Source of the DNA: Locusta migratoria
Lineage: Eukaryota > Arthropoda > Insecta > Orthoptera > Acrididae
DNA length: 64,000 bases
Direction: 5' to 3'
Assembly (NCBI GenBank): GCA_026315105.1
Contig: CM048745.1
Coordinates: forward strand, 541,976,758-542,040,757
Within the stretch, counting starts at the first letter, position 1. Each line of letters opens with the position of its first letter. Below the pieces are notes generated by a model. The model was not told where the DNA came from, made no database searches, and saw only the letters and a list, made by a program, of their open reading frames with translations. Below, one piece after another: positions 62,787-64,000 of this stretch. Position numbers and translations under genes: made by a program.

Positions 62787-62985
62787 CAAATGTTCAAATG
62801 TTTGTTAAGCTTATGGGAAGTAACTATGGGGTCATCAGTCCCTAAACTTACAGACTACTTATTTACTACCTTATACTAAGGACGGCACAAATATCCATGC
62901 CCGAGGGAGGATTCGAACCCCCGACCGTAGTGGCCGTGCAGACCGTGACTGGAGCGCCTCAGTCCCCTCAGCCATCGCGGCGAGC
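62787..62985 (-). repeat. SINE family A copy with 11-bp TSD
   Basis: Full-length minus-strand copy. TSD CACAACTTGTT at 62776-62786 and 62986-62996. The head at the right is altered (CATCGCGGCGAGC). It sits at the outer edge of the possible foldback at 62045-62780, separating its right end from neighbouring sequence. Confidence 0.94.
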
Positions 62986-63079
62986 CACAACTTGTTAAGA
63001 ATATTACATATTATATTATTATAGTCAAGGTATTGATCAGTTAAATGAACAAGACTACGAAAATACGGTATAATTAGTA

Positions 63080-63300
63080 AATAATCACGGGCTGAGGATT
63101 CCAATACAGAACTTTAAGATTAGTACACAGTCCAGTTACAGCCTCCGCCACAGCGCCATTCGGTTTAGATAGCGGACGTATGAGTATGTAACGCAGGACC
63201 GAATGTTTTGGAGCGTTTTTGTCGTGAAGGGCTGTATGGGGCAGTGCTGCAAACACGCACCGCCCCTCCCAGAACTTCATTTCCCAACCCTGTCACTATC
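63080..63300 (-). repeat. Unnamed repeat, arm 2
   Basis: On the minus strand: GGGAAATGAAGTTCTGGGAG, GTGTTTGCAGCACTGCCCCA and GGCGGAGGCTGTAACTGGAC match the order seen at 61735-61975. About 1.1 kb separates the inverted copies. Confidence 0.65.
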
Positions 63301-63351
63301 CTCGTTAGATGACTTAACGCAAACACGTTGGTCGCTCTGGTACCCAATCAA

Positions 63352-63540
63352 CACCACCTAGATACAAGGCCTCACAACAGCCCATGCTACATCATACTGA
63401 CCAGGCAGCGGCCGCTAGCTTACTGGCTGGCCGCTACGAGACAGTGGGCGTGCCCCAGCGGCCAGCCATTCAGCTGGCGGCCGCGGCCTGGTCGGTATAA
63501 CATAGCACTGGCTGTTGTGAGGCCTTGTATCTAGGTGGTG
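63352..63540. mobile_element. Compact 189-bp hairpin element
   Basis: CACCACCTAGATACAAGGCC at the left end is mirrored exactly by GGCCTTGTATCTAGGTGGTG at the right. Pairing continues to a centre GAGACAGTGGGCGTGCCCC, which is also the centre of the MITEs at 6778 and 20601. GC-rich inner arms (GGCGGCCGCGGCCTGG). Non-coding. Confidence 0.93.
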
Positions 63541-63900
63541 CTCTGCCTCAGACTGTGAAAACGGCCGTCAGTGGTTCTGGACACCGCAAGCGCCGCTGCC
63601 ACCCCCTGTTGCAGCATTTGTCGTAGGGATAGTAAATATTCAAACGATCTATGATGTGTCTGCATTCTATGTGCAGTTCACGGTACCTGCAACTTGCGGT
63701 ACAAGGAACATGGAAAGGAAAGCTTTTATTTACCTTTCTAACGTTTTATGGGCACTCCTCGAAAGTACTCCAGGGAGTTAAATTAAAAGACTAATAAGAT
63801 TCATTCTCTTGGCAAGAATTACAAAATCTAAGTTAAAAACGGAAGAATTTGAGATGTTTGCTGAGAGTTTTCAAACAGAGCGTATCAGAGCTTTATGTTA
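63541..63900. other. Unassigned sequence
   Basis: No recognised features. Confidence 0.3.
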
Positions 63901-63904
63901 CAAT

Positions 63905-63992
63905 ATCATTGTCAGAGGTTCGAGTCCATCCTCGGGTTAGTTTAATTTAGTTTAACTAGTTTGTAAGTCTAGGGACTGATAACCAGATTTGT
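63905..63992 (+). repeat. SINE family B fragment at window edge
   Basis: A B-box-like AGGTTCGAGTCCATCCTCGG followed by TTAGTTTAATTTAGTTTAAC and AGGGACTGATAACC. The head is lost before the B box; the tail may continue outside the window. Confidence 0.7.
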
Positions 63993-64000
63993 TATATCTT

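Noticed and set aside
1..64000. CRISPR arrays, bacterial operons, ribosome binding sites
   Set aside because: None seen; all evidence points to an animal nuclear genome.

Overview
This window looks like AT-rich insect nuclear DNA, most probably from an orthopteran (locust or grasshopper). That is an inference from remembered repeat styles: tRNA-headed SINEs in many copies with short target-site duplications (TSDs), CR1-clade and RTE-type LINEs with (TGTAGA)n-like 3' tails, Penelope-like and Tc1/mariner elements, and no compact gene structure. I see no bacterial operon, CRISPR array, rRNA or convincing functional tRNA. No complete host gene was found; the best host-exon candidate is at 49174-49450 and it is weak.

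Layout. 1-3.1 kb: SINE fragments, the 5' half of an RTE LINE (minus strand) and a short RT remnant. 4.5-5.7 kb: the 3' half of a CR1/L2-like LINE (+). 5.9-10.7 kb: a decayed CR1-clade LINE (minus) with ORF1, broken by a palindromic MITE and a foldback that itself carries a SINE. 10.9-13.3 kb: a 5'-truncated RTE (minus) with a nested SINE. 14-16.5 kb: two foldback structures, one built from inverted tRNA-headed repeats. 17.2-19.2 kb: a 5'-truncated CR1-clade LINE with a long open RT frame. 19.6-27 kb: SINEs, a second copy of the MITE, Tc1 and CR1 scraps and a foldback. 28.5-30.3 kb: a Tc1-like remnant split by inverted SINEs around an (AC)n(AT)n tract. 30.5-31.8 kb: a Penelope-like element with a GIY-YIG endonuclease and an inverted 5' end. 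34.8-39.4 kb: the best-preserved element, a near full-length CR1-clade LINE with two tandem 5' units, an esterase-type ORF1 and an ORF2 with endonuclease and RT. 40-44 kb: a MITE, a Tc1 remnant, a Mutator-like transposase tail and a mariner-like transposon with a nested SINE. 44.4-47 kb: two LINEs in opposite orientation. 49.4-53.4 kb: CR1 and RTE fragments. 53.5-58.1 kb: palindromic foldbacks and two antiparallel CR1 LINEs. 58.9-61.7 kb: the quietest stretch. 61.7-64 kb: an inverted repeat pair, SINEs and a compact hairpin.

How the parts relate. The LINE reverse transcriptases are the plausible source of machinery for the SINEs; almost every SINE is bounded by a 7-13 bp direct repeat that can be read off directly. 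Two SINE families have different tRNA-like heads but one shared body and tail. Three observations stand out: (i) the 34.8-39.4 kb LINE has the heptamer T TTT TTA in the ORF1 frame three codons before its stop, with ORF2 open in exactly the -1 frame; (ii) that LINE has a tandemly repeated 5' end like the promoter monomers of some mammalian L1s; (iii) a hammerhead-ribozyme-like stem-loop (CTGAAGA-like core, GC-rich stem II, GAAAC CGGTC) recurs in foldbacks across the window and, in decayed form, just downstream of the Penelope-like ORF.
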